37,145 nucleotides of DNA from an uncultured Collinsella sp. GTDB taxonomy: Bacteria; Actinomycetota; Coriobacteriia; Coriobacteriales; Coriobacteriaceae. Where the stretch lies: NCBI GenBank assembly GCA_900546105.1, contig URBP01000006.1, positions 1 to 37,145 of the forward strand. The letters are read 5' to 3'. Numbering within the stretch: position 1 is the first letter of the stretch; each line of letters opens with the position of its first letter. This document shows positions 23,875 through 31,211 of this stretch, piece after piece. Under the pieces are notes generated by a model. The model made no database searches, was not told where the DNA came from, and saw nothing but the letters and a program-made list of their open reading frames with translations. The position numbers were made by a program, and so were the translations under genes.

Positions 23875-24732
23875 ATGATCAAGATGTTCGCGAGTGATTT
23901 AGACGGAACGCTGCTGAACGCACTGCATGAGGCGGATGGGACCATCCGCCGTGCCATCCGCGAGCTGACCGGGGCTGGCTTGCATGTGGTTCCCGCGACT
24001 GGACGCTCGACGTTGCCGATCGGCGAGCATGGCTTTACGGGCCTGGCGCTTGACGCCTGCTGCTCCAATGGGTCCATCGTGCGCGACAGCCATGGTGAGG
24101 TGCTCAAGACCTGGACCATCGATCCGCAAGTCACTGAGGAACTGCTCAAGGCGTTTCCGGACATTTGCTTTGATTGCTCCACGCCCGATGGCATGTACTC
24201 GAGCGGTTCGTTCGAGATGCATCAGGCGGGCTTTAAAAAAGACAGTCCTATCAAGCGCATCGTGATGCGTGGCATGCGTGCGCGTGGCGGGTATCACGAG
24301 GAACAGTATTTCGACCAGTCGATTGGTGACATCCTGCGCCACGATGTGTGCAAGATCAACTGCCGTGTGACCTCGCCCGAGTTGGAGCGTGACCTTAAGG
24401 CATATCTTGCCGAGCGCTCGGACCATGTGGTCAACGCGCCGTTCGATCCGGTGATGTTCGAGATCACGGACGTGGCATGCAACAAGGGCGAGAGCGTGGC
24501 CTGGCTGGCGGGCTACTACGGTATTGCCGAGGACGAGGTCGCGGTCTATGGAGACGGCGGCAACGACATCGCCATGCTCAAGCGTTTCCGCCACAGCTAC
24601 GCGACCAAAAACGGCAGCGATGCAGCCAAGGTCGCCGCGAGCGCAACTATCGGCAGCTGCATGGTCCACGCCGTCCCCAAACACATGCTCGCCACCATGC
24701 GCACGCAGAACTCCCGCACCATCATCGAATAA
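23875..24732 (+). CDS. Cof-type HAD-superfamily phosphatase
   Basis: 285-residue cytoplasmic phosphatase. Motif I DLDGTLL (8-14) carries the nucleophile Asp and the acid/base Asp. Motif II is in ATGRS, and motifs III/IV are CNKGES and GDGGNDIAMLKRF, which bind Mg2+. The large C2 cap between about 85 and 190 places it in the Cof/YbiV subfamily, which acts on sugar phosphates and flavin nucleotides. AGGAGAGG precedes the ATG. A 31-bp palindrome starts in its stop codon. Confidence 0.9.
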   Translation: MIKMFASDLDGTLLNALHEADGTIRRAIRELTGAGLHVVPATGRSTLPIGEHGFTGLALDACCSNGSIVRDSHGEVLKTWTIDPQVTEELLKAFPDICFDCSTPDGMYSSGSFEMHQAGFKKDSPIKRIVMRGMRARGGYHEEQYFDQSIGDILRHDVCKINCRVTSPELERDLKAYLAERSDHVVNAPFDPVMFEITDVACNKGESVAWLAGYYGIAEDEVAVYGDGGNDIAMLKRFRHSYATKNGSDAAKVAASATIGSCMVHAVPKHMLATMRTQNSRTIIE

Positions 24733-24762
24733 TGTGACAAAGGGACTGTCCCTTTGTCACAT
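24732..24762. repeat. 31-bp GGGAC-core palindrome, copy 1
   Basis: Arms ATGTGACAAAGGGAC (24732-24746) and GTCCCTTTGTCACAT (24748-24762) are perfect around a single T. The same 29-bp core recurs at 25464-25492, with shared flanking bases TAA. It overlaps the HAD stop codon by one base and may end that transcript, though no T-run follows. Confidence 0.9.
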
Positions 24763-24803
24763 GGGAGATACCGGCTTTTGGCGTATAGGACTATTACGCT
24801 TTC

Positions 24804-25026
24804 GCCACCAACAAATTTCGAGTTATTCGGCCTGTCGGAGGACGTTAAATGGCTAAAGATGCCCTCTCGGGAACATTCATGCCTCTAATGGTGTTTGATT
24901 CGGTGACGTAAGTGCGCAAATGGGCATGTATACGCTCAAATAAGGACAAAAACCCTCAGATAATCCCGGCGGTGCATTTATACAGAACCAGTAGCGTGGC
25001 CGAATAACTCGAAAAATGTAGGTGGC
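24804..25026. mobile_element. Candidate 223-bp MITE-like element with 29-bp imperfect terminal inverted repeats
   Basis: The first 29 bases (24804-24832) and the reverse complement of the last 29 (24998-25026) agree at 26 positions, including an uninterrupted 17-mer, TTTCGAGTTATTCGGCC. The interior is AT-richer than the region, has no transposase, and holds a 20-codon frame with a ribosome site. No clear target-site duplication is seen. It could instead be an RNA structure, but long matched ends around a non-coding core are what a miniature transposable element shows. Confidence 0.5.
24849..24911 (+). CDS. 20-residue ORF inside the inverted-repeat element
   Basis: ATG to TAA encodes a 20-residue peptide starting MAKDALSG and ending VFDSVT. 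GGAGGA lies five to six bases before the ATG, which is better than chance. No promoter is obvious and the peptide has no recognised family. It is reported because of its ribosome site and its place inside a bounded element; the call is weak. Confidence 0.25.
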   Translation: MAKDALSGTFMPLMVFDSVT

Positions 25027-25038
25027 AGTTCGGCGACA

Positions 25039-25083
25039 AGCTCGGGTATGGCGAAGGAACTGTTCCTTCGCCATACCCGAGCT
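25039..25083. repeat. 45-bp perfect palindrome
   Basis: 22-bp arms (25039-25060 and 25062-25083) are perfect around a single T at 25061. The centre AAGGAACTGTTCCTT parallels AAGGGACTGTCCCTT of the palindromes at 24732 and 25464, while the outer stem differs. It lies just upstream of the toxin promoter. Confidence 0.92.
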
Positions 25084-25109
25084 CCGATCTTCTGAAATAC
25101 GAACAAACA

Positions 25110-25139
25110 TTCGCATATCTAACTGCGCTTTGATAGAAT
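25110..25139 (+). promoter_or_regulatory. Putative promoter of the small membrane peptide gene
   Basis: TAGAAT (25134-25139) is a good -10 box, with TTCGCA (25110-25115) 18 nt upstream as a fair -35. Transcription would begin near 25146, giving a leader of about 58 nt that contains the pairing elements described for the toxin. Confidence 0.5.
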
Positions 25140-25168
25140 CGGTATCGTTGACGGCAGTTCCATGTGCC

Positions 25169-25203
25169 GGGCAGCGCCCTCCATCTGATGGGAGGTGATG
25201 CCC
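25169..25203 (+). promoter_or_regulatory. Leader hairpin hiding the toxin ribosome-binding site
   Basis: GGGCA (25169-25173) pairs with TGCCC (25199-25203), and CCAT with ATGG further in, so GGGAGGTG and the bases touching the ATG at 25204 are enclosed. GGGCAGCGCC (25169-25178) is also the exact complement of GGCGCTGCCC in the 3' region (25356-25365). Sequestered ribosome sites and 5'-3' pairing are typical of type I toxin messages. Confidence 0.6.
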
Positions 25204-25329
25204 ATGACCGATTTGATTGATTTCGTGAAGCTCCTGACCGCTTTGGTCTCGCTCCTCACGACGCTTATCGGACTTTCCGAGGCACTCAAGCAACGTTCGA
25301 AGCAACGTAAGAGGGGTCGCCGCCGTTAA
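25204..25329 (+). CDS. 41-residue membrane peptide, candidate type I toxin
   Basis: The peptide begins MTDLIDFVKLLTALVSLL, continues as one hydrophobic helix to about residue 24, and ends in a strongly basic tail (KQRSKQRKRGRRR). One helix plus a charged tail is the plan of TxpA/BsrG/Fst-like type I toxins, which damage the membrane when overproduced. The gene has a promoter, a strong but hidden GGGAGGTG, complementarity between its leader and 3' region, and an opposing promoter at 25426-25398. The long reverse-strand frame over it has no coding character. The toxin role is inferred from architecture; no family name can be given. Confidence 0.65.
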   Translation: MTDLIDFVKLLTALVSLLTTLIGLSEALKQRSKQRKRGRRR

Positions 25330-25342
25330 GACGTTGACCCCC

Positions 25343-25391
25343 TAAAACAAGCAACGGCGCTGCCCAGCTTTCCAGAACTTGGGCTGCCGTC
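25343..25391 (-). ncRNA. Candidate antisense antitoxin RNA
   Basis: A minus-strand transcript from near 25391 would start with a hairpin made from ACGGC/GCCGT and GCCCA/TGGGC (25354-25390), then run into TTGCTTGTTTTA, which could stop it after about 50 nt. It would overlap the 3' region of the toxin message. Its 5' part carries the same GACGGCAG and GGGCAGCGCC words as the toxin leader. If termination is weak it would extend further under the toxin gene. The ends are not established. Confidence 0.4.
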
Positions 25392-25397
25392 GACACT

Positions 25398-25426
25398 ATT
25401 CTACCCACGAATGACATTTTGGACAA
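25398..25426 (-). promoter_or_regulatory. Minus-strand promoter facing the toxin gene
   Basis: On the minus strand TTGTCC (25426-25421) and TAGAAT (25403-25398) are exactly 17 nt apart. The -10 is identical to that of the toxin promoter, and both are followed within a few bases by GACGGCAG. This fits a dedicated antisense RNA promoter. Confidence 0.6.
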
Positions 25427-25463
25427 TCGACAATGCCGCTTCTAAAAGCTGAGCGCAACCTAA

Positions 25464-25492
25464 TGTGACAAAGGGACTGTCCCTTTGTCACA
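25464..25492. repeat. 29-bp GGGAC-core palindrome, copy 2
   Basis: TGTGACAAAGGGAC (25464-25477), T, then GTCCCTTTGTCACA (25479-25492). It is identical to the core of the copy at 24732-24762, including the preceding TAA. The two copies bracket the accessory patch with the inverted-repeat element and the toxin locus. Confidence 0.9.
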
Positions 25493-25518
25493 ACCCAAAT
25501 ATTGCCTTTACGTGTTGA

Positions 25519-25563
25519 TGCACACGGTGTGCAATAATACTCGCACTGTGCAATAGCGCACAG
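25519..25563 (+). promoter_or_regulatory. Operator-like palindromes before the TetR-type gene
   Basis: TGCACAC-G-GTGTGCA (25519-25533) is a perfect palindrome overlapping TTGATG. Just downstream, CTGTGC (25546-25551) and GCACAG (25558-25563) form a second one. Both share GCAC/GTGC half-sites and lie 20-65 bp before the start codon. TetR-family proteins usually repress their own promoter through such sites. Confidence 0.55.
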
Positions 25564-25584
25564 GCTGAGTAACAAGGAGGACGC

Positions 25585-26295
25585 TTGTCCCAGCTCGAGA
25601 AATGCGATCGCCGGTCCCTTCGCTCGCAGCGTGCCCTTCGCCAGGCACTTGCCAGCGAGCTTGCCGAAAGCGGCGACCTTTCGCGCATTAATGTCGCGTC
25701 GCTCACCGAGCGTGCTGGCCTTACGCGCCGCACGTTCTATTCGCACTATCGCGATATTCCCGACTTTATCAATCAAATCGAGGACGGCTTGCTGGCCGAG
25801 ATCCGTGAGCGCATTGAGCTCATCACCGCAGCTCAGCTGCCCGATCTCTATCACAACATCGATGAGCTCGAGCCGGCGCCCGGTTCGGTTGAGCTGCTGC
25901 GTTATCTTGCGGCCAACCGCGACTTAATCGGTGCGCTGCTGGGTCCGGGCGGCGACCAGGCCTTCATTAAAAGGATTATCGACACCGCGCGTGAGGCTGT
26001 GGTGCCGCGTGCGCAGACGGGCATTTTGGGCCTGGCGCTGGGCACGTTCTTTGACTACTACGTCACCTACGTCGTGAGCGCCGAGGTCGGCATGATTCAG
26101 CGCTGGTTTGAGCGTGGGCTCACCGAATCGCCCGAGGCCATGGCGCGCATTATGACGGTGCTCGCTTTTGTGCGCCCCGGCGACCTGTATGGCCAACCCA
26201 TCGATATCAACGTGCCGGAATACGGCATGAAGCTATTGAACTTGCAGCTCGAGGACACGGTCGACACCGCCGCAACCGTCGAGTCCAACAACTAA
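25585..26295 (+). CDS. TetR/AcrR-family transcriptional regulator (TTG start)
   Basis: 236 residues. The helix-turn-helix INVASLTERAGLTRRTFYSHY (near 35-55) is typical TetR, preceded by a basic helix and followed by an all-helical ligand domain. The frame has no ATG near the domain start; TTG at 25585 follows AAGGAGG by four bases and is the only sensible start. The gene lies 11 nt upstream of the giant dehydratase/activase gene, so it is co-transcribed and likely controls that operon through the palindromes at 25519-25563. The inducer is unknown; an acyl-CoA or organic acid is a reasonable guess. Confidence 0.85.
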   Translation: MSQLEKCDRRSLRSQRALRQALASELAESGDLSRINVASLTERAGLTRRTFYSHYRDIPDFINQIEDGLLAEIRERIELITAAQLPDLYHNIDELEPAPGSVELLRYLAANRDLIGALLGPGGDQAFIKRIIDTAREAVVPRAQTGILGLALGTFFDYYVTYVVSAEVGMIQRWFERGLTESPEAMARIMTVLAFVRPGDLYGQPIDINVPEYGMKLLNLQLEDTVDTAATVESNN

Positions 26296-26306
26296 GAGGA
26301 GAGACA

Positions 26307-29300
26307 ATGAGCAAACTCGTCGAGGGCATTAAGGACCGCATGGTCGCTGCCGCACGCGAGGCCGCGCCCGCCGTGGTGGACGCCGCGCAGAAGGCCGCGA
26401 CCGCGGCTGCCGAGAAAGTTGCCGAGGCAGTTGCCGATGCCAAGAACGCGGCAGGGGAGACGTCCGTCGCTAGCGAGCCCGCCACCGCCGCTGAGCCCGT
26501 AGCCGCCACCGCCGCCCACGCCCCCGAAGGCGCGATCTTCAACCCCGAGAACGCTCGTGGCAACCTGCACCTGGGCATCGACGTGGGCTCCACCACCGTT
26601 AAGCTCGCTGTGCTCAACGACGACAACCAGATCGTCTACGCCAAGTACCAGCGCCACCACACCGACGTCCGCGCCTGCGCCCGCGACTTGTTCGAGGGCG
26701 CTGCGACCGTGCTGCCGGCTGCCCAAATGACCTGCGCCATCACCGGTTCGGGCGGCCTGCTGCTGTCCCAGTGGCTCGACCTGGAGTTTGTCCAGGAGGT
26801 CATCGCCAGCAAGCGTGCCGTCGAGACCATCATCCCGGCCACCGACGTCGCCATCGAGCTAGGCGGCGAAGACGCCAAGATCATCTACTTCGACAACGGT
26901 ATCGAGCAGCGCATGAACGGCACCTGCGCCGGCGGTACGGGCGCGTTCATCGACCAGATGGCCACCCTGCTCCACACCGATGCCAGCGGCCTCAACGAGC
27001 TCGCGGCCAACGCCACCACCATCTATCCCATCGCCAGCCGCTGCGGCGTCTTTGCCAAGACCGACGTCCAGCCGCTGCTCAACGAGGGCGCCCGCCCCGA
27101 GGACGTGGCCGCTTCCATCTTCCAGGCCGTTGTGACCCAGACCATCTCGGGCCTGGCGTGCGGTCGCCCCATCCGTGGCAACGTTGCCTTCCTGGGCGGC
27201 CCGCTGCAGTACCTCTCCGAGCTGCGCCATCGCTTCTACCTCACGCTCAACCTGGACGAGGAGCACCGTATCGTGCCCCAAAACGCCCACCTGTTTGTGG
27301 CGAGCGGCGCCGCCATGGCGCACGAGTCCAATAAGCTCAGCACGTTCCCGCAGCTTATCGAGGCCATTGACAGCTTGGGCGACACGCAGGGTGCCGAGGT
27401 CGAGCGTCTGGATCCGCTCTTTGCCACCGACGAGGACTTTGCCGAGTTCAAGGGTCGCCACGACCAAGAAGTCGTCCCCAAGGGCAAGCTCGACGGCTAC
27501 ACCGGCCGCGTGTTCATTGGCATCGACGCCGGTTCCACCACCATGAAGGCCGCGCTCGTGGGCGAGGACGGCCAGCTGTTGCATACCTGGTACGGCAACA
27601 ACAACGGTGACATCCTGGGCACGGCCAAGGTCATCATGGCCGATTTCTACAACCACATTCCCGCGGGCTGCACCATCGGCCACGTGACCACCACGGGCTA
27701 CGGTGAGGCGCTACTCATCGAGGCCCTCAAGGCCGATTCCGGCGAGATCGAGACCGTCGCGCACCTGCGCGGCGCCAAGGCGTTCCTGCCCGGCGTCGAG
27801 TTTATCCTGGACATCGGCGGCCAGGACATGAAGTGCCTGCGCGTCAAGGACGGCGTTATCGAGCACATCATGCTCAACGAGGCCTGCTCGTCGGGTTGCG
27901 GCAGCTTTATCGAGAGCTTCGCCGTCTCTATGAACATGGACGTGCGCGCGTTCGCCGATGCCGCCATCCATGCCAAGGCCCCCGTCGACCTGGGCAGCCG
28001 CTGCACGGTTTTTATGAACTCGCGCGTCAAGCAGGCGCAAAAGGAAGGCGCCACGGTGGGCGACATCGCGGCCGGCCTGTCCTATTCCGTCATTAAGAAT
28101 GCCCTGTTCAAGGTCATTAAGCTGCGCGACCCCAAGGAGATCGGCAGCCAGGTGATCGTCCAGGGCGGCACCTTTATGTCCGATGCCACGCTGCGCGCGT
28201 TTGAGCAGCTCACCGGCGTGCATGCCGTGCGCCCTGACATCGCCGGCTGCATGGGCGCCTACGGTGCGGCCCTGCTCGCCCGCGATCGCGCCGGCGCCGA
28301 CGGCACCTCGACCATCCTTTCGGCTGAGGATATCGCACACCTCACCGTGACGCAAAAGCATGTCCGCTGCGGCCGTTGCTCTAACAACTGCCAGCTTACT
28401 GTGAACGACTTTGGCGGCGGTAGGCGCTTCATTACCGGCAACCGTTGCGAGAAGGGCGCCGGCCACAAAAAGCAGAAGACCGAGGCCCCCAACCTCTTCA
28501 AAAAGAAAAACGAGCTGCTCTTTAACCGCGAGGTGCTGAGCCCCGACGAGGCCCCGCGCGGCACCGTCGGCATCCCGCGCGCGCTCAACATGTACGAGAA
28601 CTACCCCTTCTGGCATGCGTTCTTTACGCGCTTGGGCTTTAGCGTGCAGCTGTCCGACCAGTCGAGCAAAAAGACCTACCAGGCGGGCATCGAGTCCATG
28701 CCGTCCGAGAGCGTGTGCTATCCGGCCAAGATGAGCCACGGCCACGTGATGAACCTTATCGACCGCGACGTCGACTTTATCTGGATGCCGTGCGTGCGTT
28801 GGGAGCGCAAGGAGGACCCGACCGCCGGCAACTGTTACAACTGCCCCATCGTCATGAGCTACCCCACGGCGTTGGCACTCAACATCGACGAGATCCGCGA
28901 GCAGAACATCGAGTTCCTGTACCCGTTTGTGCCCTATCATGACAAGACCGAGCTCAAGCGCCGCCTGTACCAGGTGCTCGCCGTCGACCGCGTGGCCGAT
29001 GCTGAGGCCGGTCGCGGTCGCGTGCGTGGACCCAAGATCACGCGCTCCGAGGTCGATGCCGCCGTCAACGCTGCCTTTGAGGCCGACGCGCGCTTCCACG
29101 AGGACATCCAGACCATGGGCGAGGAGGCCCTTAAGTGGGTCGAGGACCACGGCGGTCACGGCATCGTGCTCGCCGGTCGTCCCTACCATAACGACCCCGA
29201 GATCAACCACGCCCTGCCCGAGCTTATCTCGAGCTTTGGCTTTGCGGTCTTTACCGAGGATTCGCTCGCGCATCTGGTAAAGCCCGAGCGTCCGATTCGC

Positions 29301-31094
29301 GTCGTCGACCAGTGGATGTACCACAGTCGCCTGTACGCCGTGGCCCGTTTTGTGACGATGCGCAACGACCTGGACCTGATCCAGCTCAATTCCTTCGGCT
29401 GCGGCCTCGATGCCCTGACCACCGATCAGGTGCAGGAGATCCTGGAGGCCAGTGGCAAGATCTACACCGTGCTCAAGATCGACGAGGTGTCCAACCTGGG
29501 CGCCGCGCGCATTCGCATCCGCTCGCTCATGGCGGCACTCAAGGACCAGGAGGCCGAGCGCTTGGCCGAGGCCACGGCTGTGGGCGAGGCCTACGAGCAG
29601 GGCGATGCCGCGCCGGTGGCGCCCTCCACGGATGCCCCCGCGTTCGCGAGCCGCAAGTACACGTTCGAGGCACAGCGCGAGAGTGCTTCGACCGCGTGGC
29701 CCAAGGTGCCCTTTACCGAGCAGATGCGCGACGAGGGCTATACCATCCTGTGCCCGCAGATGGCGCCGATCCACTTTGACCTGGTCAAAGAGGTGTTCCG
29801 CGGTGCCGGCTACAACTTGGAGCTGCTGCCCTCGACCGACCACGATGCCGTCGAGGCCGGTCTGCGCTATGTGAACAATGACATTTGCTACCCGTCGATT
29901 CTGGTAACGGGTCAGATCATGGAGGCCATCGAGAGCGGTCGGTACGACCTGTCCAAGACGGCCGTGGTCATCAGTCAGACCGGCGGCGGCTGCCGTGCTA
30001 CCAACTACATCGCGCTCATTCGCAAGGCCCTGCGCGAGAGCGGCCACCCCGAGATTCCGGTGATCTCGCTTTCGGCAGTGGCGCTCGGCGAGGACAACCC
30101 TGGCTTTAATTTGACGCCGGCGCTGCTTAAGCAGGCAGTTTACGCGGTGCTCTTTGGCGACGTGATGATGCAGATGCTCTATCGTTGCCGCCCGTACGAG
30201 GCCACGCCCGGTGCGGCGAACGCACTCTACGAGGAGTACATGGCGCGCGCTCGCAAGCTGGCGCCTAAGTTCAACCGCCACAACTACACCAAGCTGTGCC
30301 GCGAGGCCATCCGCGCGTTCGACACCATGCCGCTCGTGGGCGAGGGCACCAAGCCGCGCGTGGGCGTGGTCGGCGAGATTCTGGTCAAGTTCCATCCCAC
30401 AGCCAACAACCACGTGGTCGATGTCATTGAGCGCGAGGGCTGCGAGGCTGTGGTGCCGGGCCTGCTCGATTTCTTCCTGTACTCCATGAGCAACGCCGAG
30501 CTGCAGAAGGACGAGCTGGGAAGCTCTGCTACCACGCGCGCTGGTATGCAGGCGCTCATCAAGCTCGTGGACTGGATGCGCACGCCGGTGGAAGAGCTGC
30601 TCGAGAAGTCCCGCCGCTTTGAGGCGCCCGAGCGCATCGGCACCATGGCCGACAAGGCCCGCACGGTGCTTTCGGTGTGCAACAACATGGGCGAGGGCTG
30701 GTTGCTCACGGCCGAGATGCTCGACCTGATTGACCATGGCGCGCCCAACATCATCTGCACGCAGCCCTTCGCGTGCCTGCCTAACCATGTGGTGGGTAAG
30801 GCCGTGATCAAGGAGCTGCGCCGTCAGCACCCCGAGAGCAACATCGTCGCGGTGGACTACGACCCCGGTGCATCCGAGGTCAACCAGCTCAACCGTATTA
30901 AGCTCATGATCAGTGTGGCCAAGGAGAACATGCGCGCCGGTAAGGGCTTTAAGCTCGAGAAGGTGGCGCCGCTCGCGATGGACGAGGTCACCGGCCAGAT
31001 GCGTGCTCATGACGGCTGTGTGAGCTGCGGGCCGGCCAGCGAGGAGGCCGTGGCATCGGTCGCCGAGCGCCTGGGACGCGGCATTAAGAAGTAA
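26307..31094 (+). CDS. Giant fusion of two acyl-CoA dehydratase activase domains with DUF2229 and HgdB-like domains
   Basis: 1595 residues. Residues 1-75 are an Ala-rich, amphipathic extension. Two BadF/BcrA/HgdC-type ATPase domains follow, opening with LGIDVGSTTVKLA (89-101) and IGIDAGSTTMKAA (near 404-416). Each has its own cluster cysteine, in NGTCAGGTGAF and NEACSSGCGSF. A cysteine-rich link follows, CGRCSNNC (from about 688) plus a later Cys. A DUF2229-type domain starts near 750 (GIPRALNMYENYPFW) and an HgdB-like catalytic domain near 1130. In the family, activase uses ATP to push a low-potential electron from its [4Fe-4S] cluster into a dehydratase or double-cubane reductase. Here activator and acceptor are one chain, and the two activase domains could form an internal pseudo-dimer. 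The substrate is unknown. Confidence 0.88.
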   Translation: MSKLVEGIKDRMVAAAREAAPAVVDAAQKAATAAAEKVAEAVADAKNAAGETSVASEPATAAEPVAATAAHAPEGAIFNPENARGNLHLGIDVGSTTVKLAVLNDDNQIVYAKYQRHHTDVRACARDLFEGAATVLPAAQMTCAITGSGGLLLSQWLDLEFVQEVIASKRAVETIIPATDVAIELGGEDAKIIYFDNGIEQRMNGTCAGGTGAFIDQMATLLHTDASGLNELAANATTIYPIASRCGVFAKTDVQPLLNEGARPEDVAASIFQAVVTQTISGLACGRPIRGNVAFLGGPLQYLSELRHRFYLTLNLDEEHRIVPQNAHLFVASGAAMAHESNKLSTFPQLIEAIDSLGDTQGAEVERLDPLFATDEDFAEFKGRHDQEVVPKGKLDGYTGRVFIGIDAGSTTMKAALVGEDGQLLHTWYGNNNGDILGTAKVIMADFYNHIPAGCTIGHVTTTGYGEALLIEALKADSGEIETVAHLRGAKAFLPGVEFILDIGGQDMKCLRVKDGVIEHIMLNEACSSGCGSFIESFAVSMNMDVRAFADAAIHAKAPVDLGSRCTVFMNSRVKQAQKEGATVGDIAAGLSYSVIKNALFKVIKLRDPKEIGSQVIVQGGTFMSDATLRAFEQLTGVHAVRPDIAGCMGAYGAALLARDRAGADGTSTILSAEDIAHLTVTQKHVRCGRCSNNCQLTVNDFGGGRRFITGNRCEKGAGHKKQKTEAPNLFKKKNELLFNREVLSPDEAPRGTVGIPRALNMYENYPFWHAFFTRLGFSVQLSDQSSKKTYQAGIESMPSESVCYPAKMSHGHVMNLIDRDVDFIWMPCVRWERKEDPTAGNCYNCPIVMSYPTALALNIDEIREQNIEFLYPFVPYHDKTELKRRLYQVLAVDRVADAEAGRGRVRGPKITRSEVDAAVNAAFEADARFHEDIQTMGEEALKWVEDHGGHGIVLAGRPYHNDPEINHALPELISSFGFAVFTEDSLAHLVKPERPIRVVDQWMYHSRLYAVARFVTMRNDLDLIQLNSFGCGLDALTTDQVQEILEASGKIYTVLKIDEVSNLGAARIRIRSLMAALKDQEAERLAEATAVGEAYEQGDAAPVAPSTDAPAFASRKYTFEAQRESASTAWPKVPFTEQMRDEGYTILCPQMAPIHFDLVKEVFRGAGYNLELLPSTDHDAVEAGLRYVNNDICYPSILVTGQIMEAIESGRYDLSKTAVVISQTGGGCRATNYIALIRKALRESGHPEIPVISLSAVALGEDNPGFNLTPALLKQAVYAVLFGDVMMQMLYRCRPYEATPGAANALYEEYMARARKLAPKFNRHNYTKLCREAIRAFDTMPLVGEGTKPRVGVVGEILVKFHPTANNHVVDVIEREGCEAVVPGLLDFFLYSMSNAELQKDELGSSATTRAGMQALIKLVDWMRTPVEELLEKSRRFEAPERIGTMADKARTVLSVCNNMGEGWLLTAEMLDLIDHGAPNIICTQPFACLPNHVVGKAVIKELRRQHPESNIVAVDYDPGASEVNQLNRIKLMISVAKENMRAGKGFKLEKVAPLAMDEVTGQMRAHDGCVSCGPASEEAVASVAERLGRGIKK

Positions 31095-31122
31095 CTGGCC
31101 TGCTTTGTGCTGGATATGAGAC

Positions 31123-31160
31123 AAACGGGTGGTAGCCGTACCGGCTGCCACCCGTTTTTA
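31123..31160 (+). terminator. Rho-independent terminator after the giant fusion gene
   Basis: AAACGGGTGG (31123-31132) pairs with CCACCCGTTT (31148-31157), with GCCG/CGGC further in, and is followed by a T-run. It closes the TetR-fusion operon. Confidence 0.88.
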
Positions 31161-31211
31161 TTGCACATATGTTGCGTAAATAGCGTTGCAGGCGCCTTCA
31201 GCGGACTCGGA

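Noticed and set aside
24804..25026. Target-site duplication proving transposition
   Set aside because: Flanking bases on the two sides do not match convincingly, so the mobile-element call stays provisional.
24877..25305. 142-codon minus-strand frame over the toxin locus
   Set aside because: It spans a palindrome and the inverted-repeat element, has no ribosome site and no domain, and conflicts with a better supported plus-strand peptide.
27711..31151. 1146-codon open frame on the minus strand opposite the giant fusion gene
   Set aside because: It mirrors the strongly coding plus-strand gene. Its product is His/Val/Ala/Leu-rich with no motif, as expected from the reverse frame of GC-biased codons.
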